Counted from the first letter of the stretch, positions 1 through 9,954 are shown. The stretch: 64,000 bases of DNA from Pseudomonadota bacterium (GCA_018816735.1 JAHIVH010000011.1:1-64000); one strand, 5' to 3'. Notes: a model not told the origin generated them from the sequence alone. A program made the numbers and translations.

Positions 1-183
1 ACGGACGGCATCCCTGAGGCAAGGGACAGCTCCGGGAATATGTTTTCCGAAGAGAAACTGGCAGACCTTTTTCAAAAACTGGGAAACCAGCCTGCAAATG
101 ATATCCGGAAAGGGATACTGGCCGGACTGACCGGTTATGAGAAGAAAGACGACTTTACCTTTGTGGTCATCAAAAAATATTGA
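1..183 (+). CDS. PP2C/SpoIIE-type serine phosphatase, C-terminal fragment
   Basis: Only the last 60 codons are in the window; the gene enters from the left edge and stops at TGA 181-183. The fragment opens with TDGIPEARDSSGNMF and ends DDFTFVVIKKY. These match the metal-binding TDGxxEA motif and the final DDxTxxVI strand of RsbU/SpoIIE-like PP2C phosphatases, which dephosphorylate anti-sigma antagonists or signalling partners. Sensor or receiver domains, if any, lie outside the window. A periplasmic binding-protein-like gene follows after about 110 bases. The family call is good; the substrate is unknown. Confidence 0.75.
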   Translation, partial: TDGIPEARDSSGNMFSEEKLADLFQKLGNQPANDIRKGILAGLTGYEKKDDFTFVVIKKY

Positions 184-292
184 AACAGTTTTAACAAATC
201 TGTTTTGCATTCGCTTTTAAAATGTACTATAGGTGGCCTCGGTCACTCTTTTTCCGTATATTTTTAGCGAATGCATAACATTTGATATCACA

Positions 293-784
293 ATGAACTC
301 TATCTTTAACCGCAAACGATTCACATGGATGATATACTTTCTGGGCTGCTTTCTGTTTGTACCGGTTGCTGCTGCTGAAGTCTATATTATTGTGAATACG
401 ACGATTCCTGTCAGCGCTTTATCGAAAAATGAACTCAGGGATATTTATATCGGGAAAAGAACCATATGGAACGGCAATCTGAAAATCGTCCCAGTCATCG
501 CGCCGTCATTAAGCCTGCATGATGAGTTTGTACTGAAATATACAAGAAAATCCAGCTCACAATTTAAAATCTGGTGGCTCAAGCTGGTTTTCTCCGGAGA
601 AGGTGCTTTTCCCAAAACAGCTTCTTCTGAAAAAGAGATGATCGAAAAAGTCTCAGAAAATGAAGGTGCAATCGGATATGTATCTTCAGAGATCAACACA
701 GACCGGGTTAAAACCATTGTTATTTATGATAAAGATGAAATGATAAAAACGTTTGAGAAGTCGAAAGGTACGGACAATGAATAG
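293..784 (+). CDS. Periplasmic phosphate-binding-protein-like protein
   Basis: 163 residues from the ATG at 293. A GTG at 233 is in frame, but the ATG start gives a clean signal peptide (basic MNSIFNRKR, hydrophobic stretch, VAAAE cleavage region). The mature protein resembles small PstS-like solute-binding proteins: KNELRDIYIGKRTIW near the N-terminus, FKIWWLKLVFSGEGAFPK in the middle, and GAIGYVSSE near the C-terminus, a hallmark of the family. It is shorter than transport-competent PstS, so it may sense or scavenge an anion rather than feed a permease. No ABC permease is nearby. Its stop overlaps the start of the porin gene, so the two are probably translationally coupled. Confidence 0.75.
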   Translation: MNSIFNRKRFTWMIYFLGCFLFVPVAAAEVYIIVNTTIPVSALSKNELRDIYIGKRTIWNGNLKIVPVIAPSLSLHDEFVLKYTRKSSSQFKIWWLKLVFSGEGAFPKTASSEKEMIEKVSENEGAIGYVSSEINTDRVKTIVIYDKDEMIKTFEKSKGTDNE

Positions 785-1994
785 ACTCCAAATCGCCATT
801 TCCTCTTTTTTTATTCTGTTCTCGGCATGTATGGCGTCCTATGGCATGGAACCTGTCAGTATCCATGGTTTTGTGTCTCAAGGATATATTCACTCCACAG
901 GGAACGATGTGATTCCGGACAGTACGAATGGTTCTTTTGAGATGAATGAGCTGGGTATCAATTTCTCCACTCTGGTCAGTCCCAGACTTCGTATGGGTGC
1001 ACAGTTCTTTGCAAGGGACTATGGGGATTATGGTAATGATCAGGTGAACATTGACTGGGCGTTTGCCGATTATAATTATAAGCCCTGGCTTGGCATCAGG
1101 GCGGGACGCATGAAAATTGCAAGCGGGTTATACAACATCTCACGGGATCTTGGCTCGGCAAGGACGTTTATTATGCTTCCGGGAATATATATGGAGAGTT
1201 TCCGGGAACTGTTTGTCGGCATAAAAGGTATTGGTGCTCATGGTTATCTGCCCTATGGCTTTTCATACGTCTTGTCCTTTGGCGTTATCGATAATCCGTC
1301 CAATTTCAAGGACTCATTTCTTTTTGCAACCCTTCTGCCTTTCACCGTCAAGGGGACGGCTGCCAGAATGACCGGATTATCGCCGGACGATTTTACAAAT
1401 GTGAGGCCGACATCTGTCACTTGGCGGAATTCAAAGAATATCGGGTTGGTATGGGATACGCCGTTACCTGGATTGCGGCTTTCAGGAACATACTGGGGGG
1501 GCAGGGTTGAAGAGGAAATGGTGTTTGAGATGTCGGGAATCCCCGTAAGCCAGGAGGTTATTTTTGAAGAACTTGCCGTCAGAGTGGTTTCAGCTGAATA
1601 TACGTTTTCAGATACGATACTGAGTGCTGAATACATGACCGCACCTTTTTATGCCAAAGATCAACCCCGGCGAAAACTTGAGGCCTATAGCGCATCTCTT
1701 ACCCATAGATTCAGCCCTCTGTTTGAGCTGGGTATCTATTATTCCGAGCTTTATCCCCATTATGATGACAAGGATGGCAGTGAAGAAAGAGAAGGTGTTC
1801 CACCAAACTATTACTGGTATAAGGATTTTTGTTATACATTCCGATTTGATATCAGCTATAACTGGATATTCAAGCTCGAAGGGCATGTGGTGGATGGCCT
1901 GGCCCTGAACCCGCAAACATATTATCTGGATGATTTTGGTGATGTAAAAACGCACTGGGAAATTTATCTGGCGAAACTCTCCTACAATTTTTAG
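777..1994 (+). CDS. Outer-membrane beta-barrel porin-like protein
   Basis: 405 residues from ATG 777, which overlaps the previous stop by 8 bases. An in-frame upstream start at 753 would lie inside the preceding gene and spoil the signal peptide. Residues 1-24 form a signal peptide. The rest alternates polar and aromatic residues as in a barrel, starting with VSIHGFVSQGYIHSTGN and including a GSFEMNELGINF segment typical of uncharacterised proteobacterial porins. It ends in LAKLSYNF, a terminal Phe as in BAM-recognised barrels. The pairing with a PstS-like protein suggests anion uptake or sensing, but the substrate is not determinable. Its stop overlaps the convergent methyltransferase stop. 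Confidence 0.75.
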   Translation: MNRLQIAISSFFILFSACMASYGMEPVSIHGFVSQGYIHSTGNDVIPDSTNGSFEMNELGINFSTLVSPRLRMGAQFFARDYGDYGNDQVNIDWAFADYNYKPWLGIRAGRMKIASGLYNISRDLGSARTFIMLPGIYMESFRELFVGIKGIGAHGYLPYGFSYVLSFGVIDNPSNFKDSFLFATLLPFTVKGTAARMTGLSPDDFTNVRPTSVTWRNSKNIGLVWDTPLPGLRLSGTYWGGRVEEEMVFEMSGIPVSQEVIFEELAVRVVSAEYTFSDTILSAEYMTAPFYAKDQPRRKLEAYSASLTHRFSPLFELGIYYSELYPHYDDKDGSEEREGVPPNYYWYKDFCYTFRFDISYNWIFKLEGHVVDGLALNPQTYYLDDFGDVKTHWEIYLAKLSYNF

Positions 1995-2773
1995 ATGAAC
2001 GTATGGGGTTTCTTTTCGATGGTTATAAAGGCAAACATTGCACATAATGATTCAAGCTTTAAAAATTTTTCAATTCCCCTGACAAACTTAAAAAAACATC
2101 CGGGGACAAAGGATTTATAGCTGACGCCTCCGGACAATAAATAGCAGATGGGCATCATTTTTTTGATTTCAAGTATTTCATAGCCTGGGAATTTTTCGTT
2201 GAATATATCTCTGTCACGCTCAAACAGGATCCAGGGCAAAGCCCCGTTGGCGCTTGATAGAGGGCCAGCGCATGGAAAATGCCAGTTTACGGCATGCGTA
2301 TTAAAAGGTTCATGATGAAGCTTATTGTAGATTATTCCAGACCAGGGCGTGTACCATGGTTCAATCATGATTATCCGGCCACCCATTTTAAGACTTTTTT
2401 CAGCTAACTTTAAAAAAGACGCAACATCTGGCAAATGATGCAAAACATCTACCATGGCGATGGTTTTCAGCTCATCGTTGCCAAAAGGAATGGCTTTACA
2501 GGCATCAATTTTCACGTCGATACCAGAGGCAGAAAAGACATCACTGGTTATCACCTCGGGAATGATCTTTTTAAGGAATCCGCCGCCTGACCCTAACTCT
2601 AGTATTTTCCCCGGACCTTCAGGGATTGAAGCGGCAAGGAGTCTATACCATTCTGAATATATTTTTTTTAGAAATCGTTTTGATTGAATAATATCAGATC
2701 GTTTGTCAATTATATCAGAGCCATCGATGTCTGTGCGTCTTAATTCAGGTAGTGTTAGGAATTTTTTTAACAT
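1991..2773 (-). CDS. Class I SAM-dependent methyltransferase
   Basis: 260 residues. The SAM-binding glycine loop is ILELGSGGGFLKKI (about residues 57-70), the acidic strand-2 end is SGIDVKID, and the post-motif is MVDVLHHLPDVASFLKLAEKSLKMGGRIIMIEP, as in Methyltransf_11/25 proteins. No membrane segment. It is the last gene of a minus-strand cluster of glycosyltransferases and GT-C membrane proteins, 18 bases after the methyltransferase-GT2 fusion, so it probably methylates a sugar or lipid-linked intermediate of a surface glycan. The substrate is inferred from context only. Confidence 0.8.
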   Translation of the reverse strand: MLKKFLTLPELRRTDIDGSDIIDKRSDIIQSKRFLKKIYSEWYRLLAASIPEGPGKILELGSGGGFLKKIIPEVITSDVFSASGIDVKIDACKAIPFGNDELKTIAMVDVLHHLPDVASFLKLAEKSLKMGGRIIMIEPWYTPWSGIIYNKLHHEPFNTHAVNWHFPCAGPLSSANGALPWILFERDRDIFNEKFPGYEILEIKKMMPICYLLSGGVSYKSFVPGCFFKFVRGIEKFLKLESLCAMFAFITIEKKPHTFI

Positions 2774-2791
2774 TTGGATTTTTAAAAGCTG

Positions 2792-4216
2792 TTATATAAA
2801 TTTCAGTTTATGTGCAGCAAAGACAAGCATTCTTAGTAATATTAATCCATGTCGCCATCTATCAATATTGGTCTCACCATAACGTCTCGCATGGTAACGA
2901 ATTGGCAGATCCGCAATTTTAAGATTGATTTTGGCTGCACCAAAAAGCAAATCAAAATCCCCAAAGGGATCAAAATCACCGAAAAAGCTTCTATTTCTTA
3001 CTATAATTTCATAGTTTTTCCGGCTAATTACTTTTGTGCCGCATAATGTATCCTTAACCGGTTGTCCCAGAACCCAGCTAAACGCAATGCTGAAAAATTT
3101 ATTGCCCAATAAATTAAAAAAGCGCATGGCTTCTTGCTGCATGGGATAGACCAACCGGACACCATTGACAAATTCAGCTTTGCCGCTCTGCCACACGTCG
3201 TAAAATTTCGGCAAGTCTTCCGGAAGAACAGTCATATCCGCATCAAGAATCATAAAAAGATCTCCGGTTGCCAGAGAGAATCCTTTTCGCACGGCGTCTC
3301 CTTTACCTTTTTCGTTCTGTCTTGCGCACTGAATGTTTTTATCAGGATTATCGGCAATGACTTTTTCAATGGTTTGCCAGGTGTTATCCGATGACCCCCC
3401 CTCGATAAATAATATTTCCGTACCAAGCCCCATTTCAGGGATACGGTTCACAATGTCCGGGATATTTCCTTCTTCGTTTCTGGCAGGAACAACAACCGAT
3501 ACCTTTGCATGGGGTTTATTCTCTTTGGGTTTAGGTCGAGCGATCATTACAGCAGTAAAATTAAAAAAATTAAAGGGCCATATTTTGCTGAGAAAACGAT
3601 TGGCAAAAGGACTTAACACAGGGATATAGATTGGGCATAGTATTTCACTGCCACTTTGAAGCACTTCATAATCGGTTAAATACAAAATATCCTTAACATC
3701 CATCGTGGAGAACCAGTTTTGTTTCAGGACCGGTGTCGCCCATTTCATTTTTATGGCAAGAGACAAAGGCAGTTCCCACACACGGCTGTAAAAGTTAAAA
3801 ACAATTTTGGTCTCCGGGACCGTATATTTTTTGATATGATTGAGTGCATGCTGAACATCCCATAAGTCATTCAGCAGATCCGAAAGTATGATATAATCAA
3901 AGGTGCCTTCTATCTCAAAATCATGAATATCCGCCTCAATAAACGTCATATGAGGATGCTTTTTGCGGGCATTTTTTATCATTTCAGGGGAAAAATCCAC
4001 ACCCACACCTGAACGTGGTTTAAGTTCCGATAACAAGTCCCCCTCTCCGCAACCTAACTCTAAAACCTTCATATGGGTCGGAACGACAGATTTAAAAAAT
4101 CTGTCAAGCAGTTTGTGGTATGTCTTTCCCAGATTCAGATGATTCTGCTGCGCTTTTGCAATTCCATCCCAGTTTTGTTTTCGTTCTGATTGGTAATCAT
4201 GAAAAACATCGATCAT
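2792..4216 (-). CDS. Methyltransferase-GT2 glycosyltransferase fusion
   Basis: 474 residues with two domains. Residues about 1-220 are a class I SAM methyltransferase (VLELGCGEGDLLSEL, then DYIILSDLLNDLWD). Residues about 238-474 are a GT2 glycosyltransferase of the DPM1/ArnC type: VSVVVPARNEEGNIPDIV, the acidic patch LDADMTVLPEDL replacing DxD, then GTKVISRKNYE and RYGETNIDRWRHG. Such GT2 enzymes load a sugar onto polyprenyl phosphate. GT-C proteins encoded upstream could use that donor. The gene at 8367 carries the same two domain types in reverse order. The acceptor and the methylated product are unknown. Confidence 0.82.
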   Translation of the reverse strand: MIDVFHDYQSERKQNWDGIAKAQQNHLNLGKTYHKLLDRFFKSVVPTHMKVLELGCGEGDLLSELKPRSGVGVDFSPEMIKNARKKHPHMTFIEADIHDFEIEGTFDYIILSDLLNDLWDVQHALNHIKKYTVPETKIVFNFYSRVWELPLSLAIKMKWATPVLKQNWFSTMDVKDILYLTDYEVLQSGSEILCPIYIPVLSPFANRFLSKIWPFNFFNFTAVMIARPKPKENKPHAKVSVVVPARNEEGNIPDIVNRIPEMGLGTEILFIEGGSSDNTWQTIEKVIADNPDKNIQCARQNEKGKGDAVRKGFSLATGDLFMILDADMTVLPEDLPKFYDVWQSGKAEFVNGVRLVYPMQQEAMRFFNLLGNKFFSIAFSWVLGQPVKDTLCGTKVISRKNYEIIVRNRSFFGDFDPFGDFDLLFGAAKINLKIADLPIRYHARRYGETNIDRWRHGLILLRMLVFAAHKLKFI

Positions 4217-4261
4217 TGCAGCAGGCCCCCTTATTTCCAGTTTAAAAATTCGAAGAAGAAT

Positions 4262-6187
4262 CTATTTCGAAGGTGGTATTGTTTCCCAGGTTATTTTTGA
4301 ATCGTTATTTAAATAACCAATTTTTTTTGCGACAATAATCCATCTTGTCTGTGTATCATAATACTGCTCTTTCTTTGGCCGTGGATAAAAAGTGCCTACC
4401 ACGATTATTTCGCGTTTATCGAATTGTTTTAACTGATGCGGATAGGTATTGAGAAACACGACCCAGGGATAAACTAAAAAAGTTCTGTCCATAGCCGGTT
4501 TGTTGCGAACCATGGGCCAAAAATATATATTGTATTCAATTACTTCGTCATCTTTGCTTAAAAAAAAGGTATTTCTGTAATCAAACTGAAAAGTGGTATA
4601 GACCCACCGCCCCTGGTTACGATCATAAGATGGATCCAGCCAGTATCCTAAACTACCAATTGAAGAAGGTATGACATCCATATTGAGTGATTTGGAAATT
4701 TCCAATCCATCAATATGAGGCATTTGGCCGGTACGGGCGTCATCAGTATTATAACCCATAACAAACATTGGAGAAGCGATTAGCAAAACCATCATACCCA
4801 ATGGAATGCTTACACCGTTTAGAATTTCTTTTTTATTCATGGAAATCAACTGATGGGAAGTTGAGGCATCTTCTTTTTGATGCCCGGAAACAATAAAAGA
4901 AAATCCAAAAGAAGCAATTACATACAGTAAAATATCACTGGCTATGCAAACACGATCTCCCCCATCTTTCCCAACCAGCGGTAAAGACAGGAGAATTCCC
5001 AGGAAGTAAAGCATAATAAACATATTGATAGGCTTATTGGAAGAAGATCGCAGTTGCGTAAGCCCAACGAAAAATATGGCCATCCAAAACCATTTATAAT
5101 CATAAACGATCAACAAGAGAAAAAGAACGATCACATACCATTTTTTTTTAAATTGTATAAGGCTGTCTGCATCTGCCTTTTTATGGGTGAATACGATAAA
5201 ACAAATTAGTAAAAACAAATGCCAGTAGTCTTTTTCAAATGCCTTTGGCATTAAAGAGTAAAAATAGTTTTTATAACTTTCTATAGTGGCTTTTACCATA
5301 CCGGATGGATCTTTAAACAAAATTTCGATCGATCGCTTATATATGATTTGATTAAGTTCTTTTTCGCTCGGGTTTTCATTTTGGTACTTCAGATATATTG
5401 GATCGTTAAAAACCGCTTTCCAACCCTTTCCACCGCAAACCTGACCATAGAACGTGTGGGCGAAGTTTGACGCCGTGCCCTCATTGTTATAAATCTTCCA
5501 GGCAATGGTGTGAAAGCTAAGTCCAATACCTGTCATCAGAACATAAACAGTAAACATTTGTATTTTTCTTTTCCATAACGCATTATTAAAGAAGGAAAGA
5601 AATGGCGTTGTCATTAAAATGAATACGGCCCAGGGTCTTATAGCCTGTGAAAGCCCCAAAAAAAAGAAACCCAAAATTGTTCTGGAAAAGCTGTTTACGG
5701 ATAGGCCACTCCATATCAAACAAAAACTCAGGATTAAAAGACAAATGCCTAAATTTTCGGTCATCAACAACGATTGTGAATCGATATGCCAAACCGTTAA
5801 AAAAGACATAAATGTGATCACCGATAAACGATTGTGAATGTCTTTTGCAATATACCATGACAGTATGAATACCATAAGAAACAAAACAGCTTGGGCCACA
5901 CTTATTGCTTGATATGCTCCGCCGCAAACAATCAGTAATATCGACAGAAAAAGGGTAAACAAGGGTCTCCGGGCAGGCAGTCCTGATAGTTTTCCTCCTT
6001 GAAGGATTGATTCAGCCCCATCTAACCAGCCTTTTGCATCTGACCACGGGATATATCCAATATGATACAATCCAGCAGTTTCTATTGAAATAACGCCAAA
6101 ATATAACCGATACATAATCACAATACCCAAAAGTATCAGGAGCAATGCCGGACGCTTTTTTTTCATTGTTGATACCTGAGCAGGCAT
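4262..6187 (-). CDS. GT-C-type polytopic membrane glycosyltransferase
   Basis: 641 residues with about 11-12 hydrophobic segments. The first loop contains SDAKGWLDGAESILQGGKL followed by a RRPLFTLFL segment, the acidic-residue loop and RPP-like element of ArnT/PMT GT-C enzymes that move sugars from polyprenyl phosphate. The C-terminal about 150 residues after residue 490 form a soluble periplasmic domain. The start at 6187 has AAGG eight bases upstream; an internal ATG at 6166 is an alternative. It lies between two other glycan genes on the same strand. The specific sugar and acceptor are not recognisable; PMT-family membership is by motif only. Confidence 0.65.
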   Translation of the reverse strand: MPAQVSTMKKKRPALLLILLGIVIMYRLYFGVISIETAGLYHIGYIPWSDAKGWLDGAESILQGGKLSGLPARRPLFTLFLSILLIVCGGAYQAISVAQAVLFLMVFILSWYIAKDIHNRLSVITFMSFLTVWHIDSQSLLMTENLGICLLILSFCLIWSGLSVNSFSRTILGFFFLGLSQAIRPWAVFILMTTPFLSFFNNALWKRKIQMFTVYVLMTGIGLSFHTIAWKIYNNEGTASNFAHTFYGQVCGGKGWKAVFNDPIYLKYQNENPSEKELNQIIYKRSIEILFKDPSGMVKATIESYKNYFYSLMPKAFEKDYWHLFLLICFIVFTHKKADADSLIQFKKKWYVIVLFLLLIVYDYKWFWMAIFFVGLTQLRSSSNKPINMFIMLYFLGILLSLPLVGKDGGDRVCIASDILLYVIASFGFSFIVSGHQKEDASTSHQLISMNKKEILNGVSIPLGMMVLLIASPMFVMGYNTDDARTGQMPHIDGLEISKSLNMDVIPSSIGSLGYWLDPSYDRNQGRWVYTTFQFDYRNTFFLSKDDEVIEYNIYFWPMVRNKPAMDRTFLVYPWVVFLNTYPHQLKQFDKREIIVVGTFYPRPKKEQYYDTQTRWIIVAKKIGYLNNDSKITWETIPPSK

Positions 6188-6253
6188 ATGTAAAACCTTA
6201 TTTTAGGATGGTGACCGCATTTACAATGGACTCGTAATTCTTTTCTACCATTA

Positions 6254-8365
6254 CTAAAACCCATACGCAAATTTAATCTTGTTTAACCCTTGGTCTAATT
6301 TTACAGATTTGAACGTGCCAAATAACAATTGGATTTCTCTTGGCTCCCCATTGATATAAACTTTCCAGCCCCTTTCCCAGTTATCTATAAAACTGAAATA
6401 GGCTTTATTTTTCATATTGACTTCCCAGATGAGTTCGTCTCCCGAATAGGAGATCATGCGGCCGACAGTTTGGTATCGAACCGCATCTTTTAAAAAGGCA
6501 AGAATGGTTGGATGGTTAATCTCATCTGAAATGAATGCTCTTCTGCCACCATTGATACCGAGCAGTATATCCCGGTATGTCGTTTCACTCTCGGTATTTT
6601 TCAGAAAAGTGTTGTACCGGTTAAAATACCAGTTGGGAAGGCTGTTTACCCGATATTGGGGGGTCAGGGAGATCGTACCCAGATTTTGAAATATCCGGGG
6701 ATATTGGAAAGAAGAAGAATAGAGATGATTTGTATCGATATAGACAGGCTGTTTTTGTGCGTTGCCCTCATACGTCCAGATTTTTGTACCGACACGATAT
6801 ATTTCCTGATACGCTATAAATACGAGTATGGTAACGATGGCAGAAAGAAATCGTTTTGATATAGGTTTAAAAAGCTGCACTTTGATAATAATGGCCGATA
6901 AAATGAAGAATGATATCATGCCCGAAAAAATAAATTGGCTATCGTAAGCATGCAGCGCTTTGAAATAATTTATCCAGTAAGTGTCAAATCGTTTGTATTG
7001 GTACAGATAAATCTGAATGGCTATAATAATCAAATAAAGTGTGGTGGCAGTCGTTAAAGGAGAAAATAGGTGTCTTTTTTTTGATTCTTTTGGGTATTCG
7101 TTTGAAATAAATGATTCAAATGACACATAGGAAATGGAAAGCCACCAGGAAATGATGGGTATCAGAATAATATTGAAACGGCCCCAGACACGAAGGCTTG
7201 AAAAGCCAGGCAAGTGATTCCATAGAAAAATAAACAAATATGAATTTTTCCCATAGGTAATATAACTGATGATACAAAACCAGATCAGAAAAAAAAGAGT
7301 GGCTTTCAGGGGCATTTGCGAAGGCTCGATACTACGGGCTGACTGTGGCCAAAAAGAACAATTTTTGATGTGGAATGTCCCAAATACCAATATCATAAGT
7401 ACTGCTGTAACACTGAAAAAATACCATCCTTCGGTCTGGCAGGATGGCGGGAAAATTAAAGCACCGACCGTATCTTCGAAATTGAAATCATGTGCGGTGG
7501 AATACGCGAAATCCTGTCCTGTCCTGTCTGTTGTCTGATCCATCAGTTTTTTGATTGAAAGTAGATATGGCCCGCATATGGCAAGCGTAACCAATCCTGC
7601 AAGAAGGAGTGCTAAAAAAGGTCGCTTCCATCGAATATTTAGGTTACCGAACAAAATAGTCCTGAGCGGCTTAATCAGAAACGCCATAAAATATGGAATA
7701 AAGAGAAACAGTGAATAATAAATAAAATAAGGGTAGCCGGCCGTGCATAAGGATATCAGGGAAAATACCAATAAAATACTGTACAGGACGGTTTCTTTTC
7801 GCGATTTTTCCATCATAATCCCGGTGGCGGCAAATAAAATCCACGGATACCATGCTGCCGCATGAATTGCATTTGGGAAACGCATGATTTCGGTTATTTT
7901 AAAACTAACCGACATGATAAGAGCGCTGAAAAGGGCGGCCCGAACACTTCCGGTAAGCTGACGGAGCCACATAAAAAGTCCCAGGGCAAATATGGAAATG
8001 CCAAGAACAGTAAACGCCTGATGGTCGATGGGGTTGTATCTGCCAAAGACCTTGTACCAGATGAGGAGAATGGAATTTAAAGGATAAAACATCTGTGCAA
8101 AGGGATTCGAGTAGAAGGGGAATCCACATCCTTCGGATGGGGACCAAAGCGGGATGTGGCCGTCTGCGAGATTGGCAAGCAGGTAGACTTTGTATGTGTA
8201 GTAAAGATAGCCGAAATCATTCCCTATCGCAGTATACTGGCCGTTAATGGGAAATACATAGCGGAAAAGATAGATGAACGGCCAGAAAAAAATGAAAAAG
8301 GGTAGAGCGATATGCCGGGAAATTTTTGTAAGACGCGATCCTTTGGTGATTTGATTTTCTGCCAT
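6254..8365 (-). CDS. YfhO-like GT-C membrane protein
   Basis: 703 residues from the ATG at 8365, two bases after the stop of the upstream GT2-methyltransferase gene. A longer form from 8413 would overlap that gene by 47 bases. About 12 transmembrane segments are followed by a periplasmic domain ending SFIDNWERGWKVYINGEP and GLNKIKFAYGF, the C-terminal signature of YfhO-family proteins (GT-C fold, linked to glycosylation of lipoteichoic acid or other envelope glycans). An early loop has LLANLADGHIPLWSPSEG, as in other YfhO relatives. It likely transfers a sugar at the outer face of the inner membrane. Donor and acceptor are inferred only from the cluster. Confidence 0.75.
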   Translation of the reverse strand: MAENQITKGSRLTKISRHIALPFFIFFWPFIYLFRYVFPINGQYTAIGNDFGYLYYTYKVYLLANLADGHIPLWSPSEGCGFPFYSNPFAQMFYPLNSILLIWYKVFGRYNPIDHQAFTVLGISIFALGLFMWLRQLTGSVRAALFSALIMSVSFKITEIMRFPNAIHAAAWYPWILFAATGIMMEKSRKETVLYSILLVFSLISLCTAGYPYFIYYSLFLFIPYFMAFLIKPLRTILFGNLNIRWKRPFLALLLAGLVTLAICGPYLLSIKKLMDQTTDRTGQDFAYSTAHDFNFEDTVGALIFPPSCQTEGWYFFSVTAVLMILVFGTFHIKNCSFWPQSARSIEPSQMPLKATLFFLIWFCIISYITYGKNSYLFIFLWNHLPGFSSLRVWGRFNIILIPIISWWLSISYVSFESFISNEYPKESKKRHLFSPLTTATTLYLIIIAIQIYLYQYKRFDTYWINYFKALHAYDSQFIFSGMISFFILSAIIIKVQLFKPISKRFLSAIVTILVFIAYQEIYRVGTKIWTYEGNAQKQPVYIDTNHLYSSSFQYPRIFQNLGTISLTPQYRVNSLPNWYFNRYNTFLKNTESETTYRDILLGINGGRRAFISDEINHPTILAFLKDAVRYQTVGRMISYSGDELIWEVNMKNKAYFSFIDNWERGWKVYINGEPREIQLLFGTFKSVKLDQGLNKIKFAYGF

Positions 8366-8366
8366 G

Positions 8367-9896
8367 TTATGATGTTTTTCGAAGTTTTTCTTGTTCCTCA
8401 TATGCATCGTCAAGGAGGTGGTTTAATGTCGGCAGCGGCTTTGCCACAATGGCGATCTGATAGCTGAACAAGCTTTTTGATAAACCGATAAGCAACCGGT
8501 TTATGAAAAGCAGGAAATGGGATAGCGGACTGTCATTTAATGCAAGCGGAAAGGGGGCGGGAATGCCCTTTTTTTGCAGCACTTTGTATCCATGCATTTC
8601 CAGTGTTTTTTCTAAAGTTGAAAACGTGAAGAGCCGGGTGTGGTCCATATCCAGTATCCCCCGTTTTCCATAATTAAAGGCGTTAAATAGCAGACCGATT
8701 CTTAAGGGGAGAAAGGCAACGTTTCCTGTAGTAATGATACATAGAGGGGCATCTTTTGAAAAGCGTTCCCGAAGGATGTGGAGAAGTCTTTCAGGAGACT
8801 TTAGGTGTTCAATAATATCGAGAGCTAGAATAAAGTCGATTTTGCCGAAGTCGTCCTCAAAATGGTATGTTTCGACATTTGTCTCAATCGCTTTCCATGA
8901 ATTTTTTATCATTCCTGGCTGTGCCTGCAGATCAATGGATACGGTTTTTACACGTTTGTGGTTCAGTTTTTTTGCCATGAATCCAGGTCCACAGCCAATA
9001 TCGATAACCTTGCTATGGTCTTTCACCTGATCAAGAGCAAATTGCTGTGAACTTGAATACCCAAATTTTTCTCTGTATCTGTAATTGGTCTCCGGCTCGT
9101 AGTCGAATTTTGGGTGATAATAAATGCCGAACCGGATGATCCGCGATAAAATGCATGATTTTACGGTGTTTACGGCATATCGGGTCCCATTTTTCAATGT
9201 TATTTCATTACCAAATACGGTCGGAATTGGAATTTCCATAATCTTTTTTTTGTTAGCCGTCAGTTGGATAATAATATCAGTATCAAAATCATACTCATTT
9301 GAGTTGTGTTTAAATGGCAGGGTTTTTAATACATGTACATTGTAGGCACGCTGGCTGCTATGAAATTCTGACAAGCATGTGCCGATAATTTTATTGTTTA
9401 TGGCCGTTAATATTCGGTTTCCCATATATTTATGAAAGGGAATTTTACCTTGTATGCTTTTAGCGGTAAGCGTCATTCTCGAACCGAAAACAGCATCAAC
9501 CTTTTTGTCCACGATCGGCATGATCATACGATGGAGGCATTCCGGATCATGTCGGCCGTCTCCATCCATGACAACAATGACATCAAATTTTTTTTTTACA
9601 GCATAGTAATAGCCAAGCTTTTGATTGTTCCCATAACCCTGTTTTTGGGGATTTGATAAAATGGTCAGATGCCATTCCGGATGCTTTTGGGCATATGCTT
9701 CAGCGATATGAAATGTTTTATCCTTTGACTGATTGTCGATGATTAAAGCTTCTGTATGGTAATGTTTATTGCGCCATATAAGGGGAGGGATTTTTTCAAG
9801 TACAGATTCTATCGACGATTCTGCTTTATAACAAACAATAAATAATAGTACTTTTATTTTATTCATAATAGGATGTACGATTAATATGTCCTTCAT
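8367..9896 (-). CDS. GT2 glycosyltransferase-methyltransferase fusion
   Basis: 509 residues. Residues about 13-250 are a GT2 domain (ALIIDNQSKDKTFHIAEA, VIVVMDGDGRHDPECLHRM with a DGDGRHDP metal site, then VFGSRM), typical of polyprenyl-phosphate hexose synthases. Residues about 275-470 are a class I methyltransferase (VIDIGCGPGFMAKKL, FILALDIIEHLKSPERLLHIL). An internal ATG at 9866 (MNKIKVLLF) is an alternative start. The domain order is the mirror image of the fusion at 2792. It is the first gene of the minus-strand glycan cluster and starts 185 bases from the divergent usher gene. Confidence 0.82.
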   Translation of the reverse strand: MKDILIVHPIMNKIKVLLFIVCYKAESSIESVLEKIPPLIWRNKHYHTEALIIDNQSKDKTFHIAEAYAQKHPEWHLTILSNPQKQGYGNNQKLGYYYAVKKKFDVIVVMDGDGRHDPECLHRMIMPIVDKKVDAVFGSRMTLTAKSIQGKIPFHKYMGNRILTAINNKIIGTCLSEFHSSQRAYNVHVLKTLPFKHNSNEYDFDTDIIIQLTANKKKIMEIPIPTVFGNEITLKNGTRYAVNTVKSCILSRIIRFGIYYHPKFDYEPETNYRYREKFGYSSSQQFALDQVKDHSKVIDIGCGPGFMAKKLNHKRVKTVSIDLQAQPGMIKNSWKAIETNVETYHFEDDFGKIDFILALDIIEHLKSPERLLHILRERFSKDAPLCIITTGNVAFLPLRIGLLFNAFNYGKRGILDMDHTRLFTFSTLEKTLEMHGYKVLQKKGIPAPFPLALNDSPLSHFLLFINRLLIGLSKSLFSYQIAIVAKPLPTLNHLLDDAYEEQEKLRKTS

Positions 9897-9954
9897 TTTA
9901 TTTGTTTTTCCATATCATGGCCCGTTGAATTTTAGAAGTTATTTTCTTTTAGGC

